In this document: in pieces, positions 63,087 through 64,000 of the stretch
Layout of the letters: each line of letters starts with the position of its first letter
Position numbering within the stretch: the stretch's first letter is position 1
Made by a program: the position numbers and the translations under genes
The notes under the pieces: model-generated
The model's database searches: none
Told to the model about the DNA's origin: nothing
The model's input: the letters and a program-made list of their open reading frames with translations, nothing else
Assembly: GCF_900215535.1 (NCBI RefSeq)
Contig: NZ_OCND01000007.1
Span: forward strand, 1-64,000
Source of the DNA: Pseudoxanthomonas wuyuanensis
GTDB taxonomy: Bacteria > Pseudomonadota > Gammaproteobacteria > Xanthomonadales > Xanthomonadaceae
DNA: 64,000 nt
Direction: 5' to 3'

Positions 63087-64000
63087 ATGTACGGTGACAC
63101 TCTCACCCTTCCACCCGAGGTCGCGCCTCCGCCCATGGTGACTGCTGCCGACTATTGCCCGCCGCGCTGGTTGCGCAACCCGCATGTGCAATCGGTGCTG
63201 AGTTCCAGCGCACTGCGGCGCAGCCGCGGCCAGCGCCTGCTGGAAAGCAGCGGCGCGGTCACCACCGAACACATCCTCGACGGCGGCGACGGCGTGCGTC
63301 TGCAGGCCTGGCATAGCGCCGTTCCCGGCCAGCCGGTGCGCGGCCTGGCGCTGCTGCTGCATGGCTGGGAAGGCAGCGCCGAGTCCAGCTACATGCGCAT
63401 GACCGCGGCCACGATGCTGGCGCGCGGGTTCGAGGTGGTGCGGCTGAATTTCCGCGACCACGGCGATACCCACCACCTGAACGAGGAACTGTTCCACTCC
63501 AACCGCCTGGATGAAGTGGTGCATGCGGCGGTGGATGTGTCGCGGCGCTTTGGCAGCCGGCCGATGGTGATTGCCGGGTTTTCGCTGGGCGGCAATTTCG
63601 CGCTGCGGCTGGGGCTGCGCGCGCCGCAGGCCGGTTTGCCGCTGCAGCGCGTGGTGGCGGTATGCCCGGTGCTGGACCCGGCCACCACCATGGACAGCAT
63701 CCAGCGCGGCCCGGCGTTCTACGACTGGTACTTCACCCGCAAGTGGCGCAGCTCGCTGATCCGCAAGCGCGAGCTGTTCCCGGCCCTGCACAATTTCGAC
63801 AACGCCACGCTGTCGCTGGACATCCGCGCGCTGACCGACTGGCTGGTGCGGCGGCATACCTCATTCGCATCGCTGGACGACTACTTCAACGGCTATTCGA
63901 TCGCCGGCGACCGCCTGATCGGGCTGCAGGTGCCGGCCGACATCCTGATGGCCGAGGACGATCCGGTCATTCCGTTCGACAGCTTCCGCGACTGGCAGCT
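63087..64000 (+). CDS. YheT-like alpha/beta-hydrolase, cut by window end
   Basis: At least 304 codons are in the window. The sequence reads YCPPRWLRNPHVQSVLSS, LLLHGWEGSAESSYMRMTA, RLNFRDHGDTHHLNEELFHS, the nucleophile elbow AGFSLGGNFALRLG, and an acid region MAEDDPVIPFDSF at the edge. This is the pattern of the YheT/ABHD family of cytoplasmic serine hydrolases. ATG 63087 follows GGAGGCAATACTCGA. It lies 22 bp after the plsC-like gene and is probably cotranscribed. Confidence 0.88.
   Translation, partial: MYGDTLTLPPEVAPPPMVTAADYCPPRWLRNPHVQSVLSSSALRRSRGQRLLESSGAVTTEHILDGGDGVRLQAWHSAVPGQPVRGLALLLHGWEGSAESSYMRMTAATMLARGFEVVRLNFRDHGDTHHLNEELFHSNRLDEVVHAAVDVSRRFGSRPMVIAGFSLGGNFALRLGLRAPQAGLPLQRVVAVCPVLDPATTMDSIQRGPAFYDWYFTRKWRSSLIRKRELFPALHNFDNATLSLDIRALTDWLVRRHTSFASLDDYFNGYSIAGDRLIGLQVPADILMAEDDPVIPFDSFRDWQ

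Overview
The window is high-GC DNA from a gammaproteobacterium of the family Lysobacteraceae (Xanthomonadaceae: Xanthomonas, Stenotrophomonas, Lysobacter and relatives). The indicators are the family-typical repeats (paired GGGAGCGACGT and GGGTCAGAGT palindromes), an XAC0095-like gene, effectors with an XVIPCD-like tail of the type used by the antibacterial type IV secretion system of this family, and cobalamin-riboswitch control of metE. Core genes (icd, queF, metE, purU, nrdA, nrdB, zapE, sixA, plsC-like) alternate with accessory blocks of lower GC.

Layout. 1-3.7 kb: minus-strand tandem array of lipase-type effectors and candidate immunity lipoproteins, with frameshifted, truncated and chimeric members joined by ATGA overlaps. 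3.7-6.6 kb: GAF-GAF-GGDEF-EAL cyclic-di-GMP protein. 6.8-11.3 kb: a second effector block (901-aa XVIPCD-like effector, two paralogous small genes that may encode immunity proteins, toxin fragments) lying between two direct copies of the icd 3' end. 11.3-12.6 kb: icd. 13.5-17.8 kb: a block bounded by 58-bp direct repeats that holds an IS30 remnant and a four-gene integron cassette array with attC sites but no integrase. 18.2-20.6 kb: a membrane-anchored unknown, an IS3 remnant, and an XAC0095-like gene with a strongly structured 5' leader. 20.8-28.8 kb: solute symporter, lipoprotein, LysM protein, queF, M20 peptidase, amino-acid permease, purU. 28.9-36.8 kb: the B12-independent methionine synthase gene metE and the ribonucleotide reductase genes nrdA/nrdB; metE and nrdA each sit behind a nearly identical cobalamin riboswitch. 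37-41 kb: EF-hand protein, repeat-rich secreted protein, two-component system, esterase. 41.3-50.3 kb: M35 metallopeptidase, truncated sirtuin, large RHS protein, small membrane protein, IS256 element. 50.3-64 kb: zapE and housekeeping or transport genes, a Ycf46-like AAA protein, ParA, sixA-yceI-phospholipase D operon, a thioesterase, an acyltransferase, and an alpha/beta hydrolase cut by the window edge.

How the parts fit. The two effector blocks look like one interbacterial-competition gene pool that has been duplicated and recombined; shared short sequences let toxin heads and tails be swapped in front of immunity genes. metE and nrdA form an apparent B12-sparing regulon. A family of long hairpin elements is found inside both riboswitches, next to the ParA gene and, with a four-helix-bundle (S23/IVP-like) gene between its arms, in the nrdA-nrdB gap. 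There it supplies the first codons of nrdB. I consider that element family the best candidate for an undescribed system in this window.
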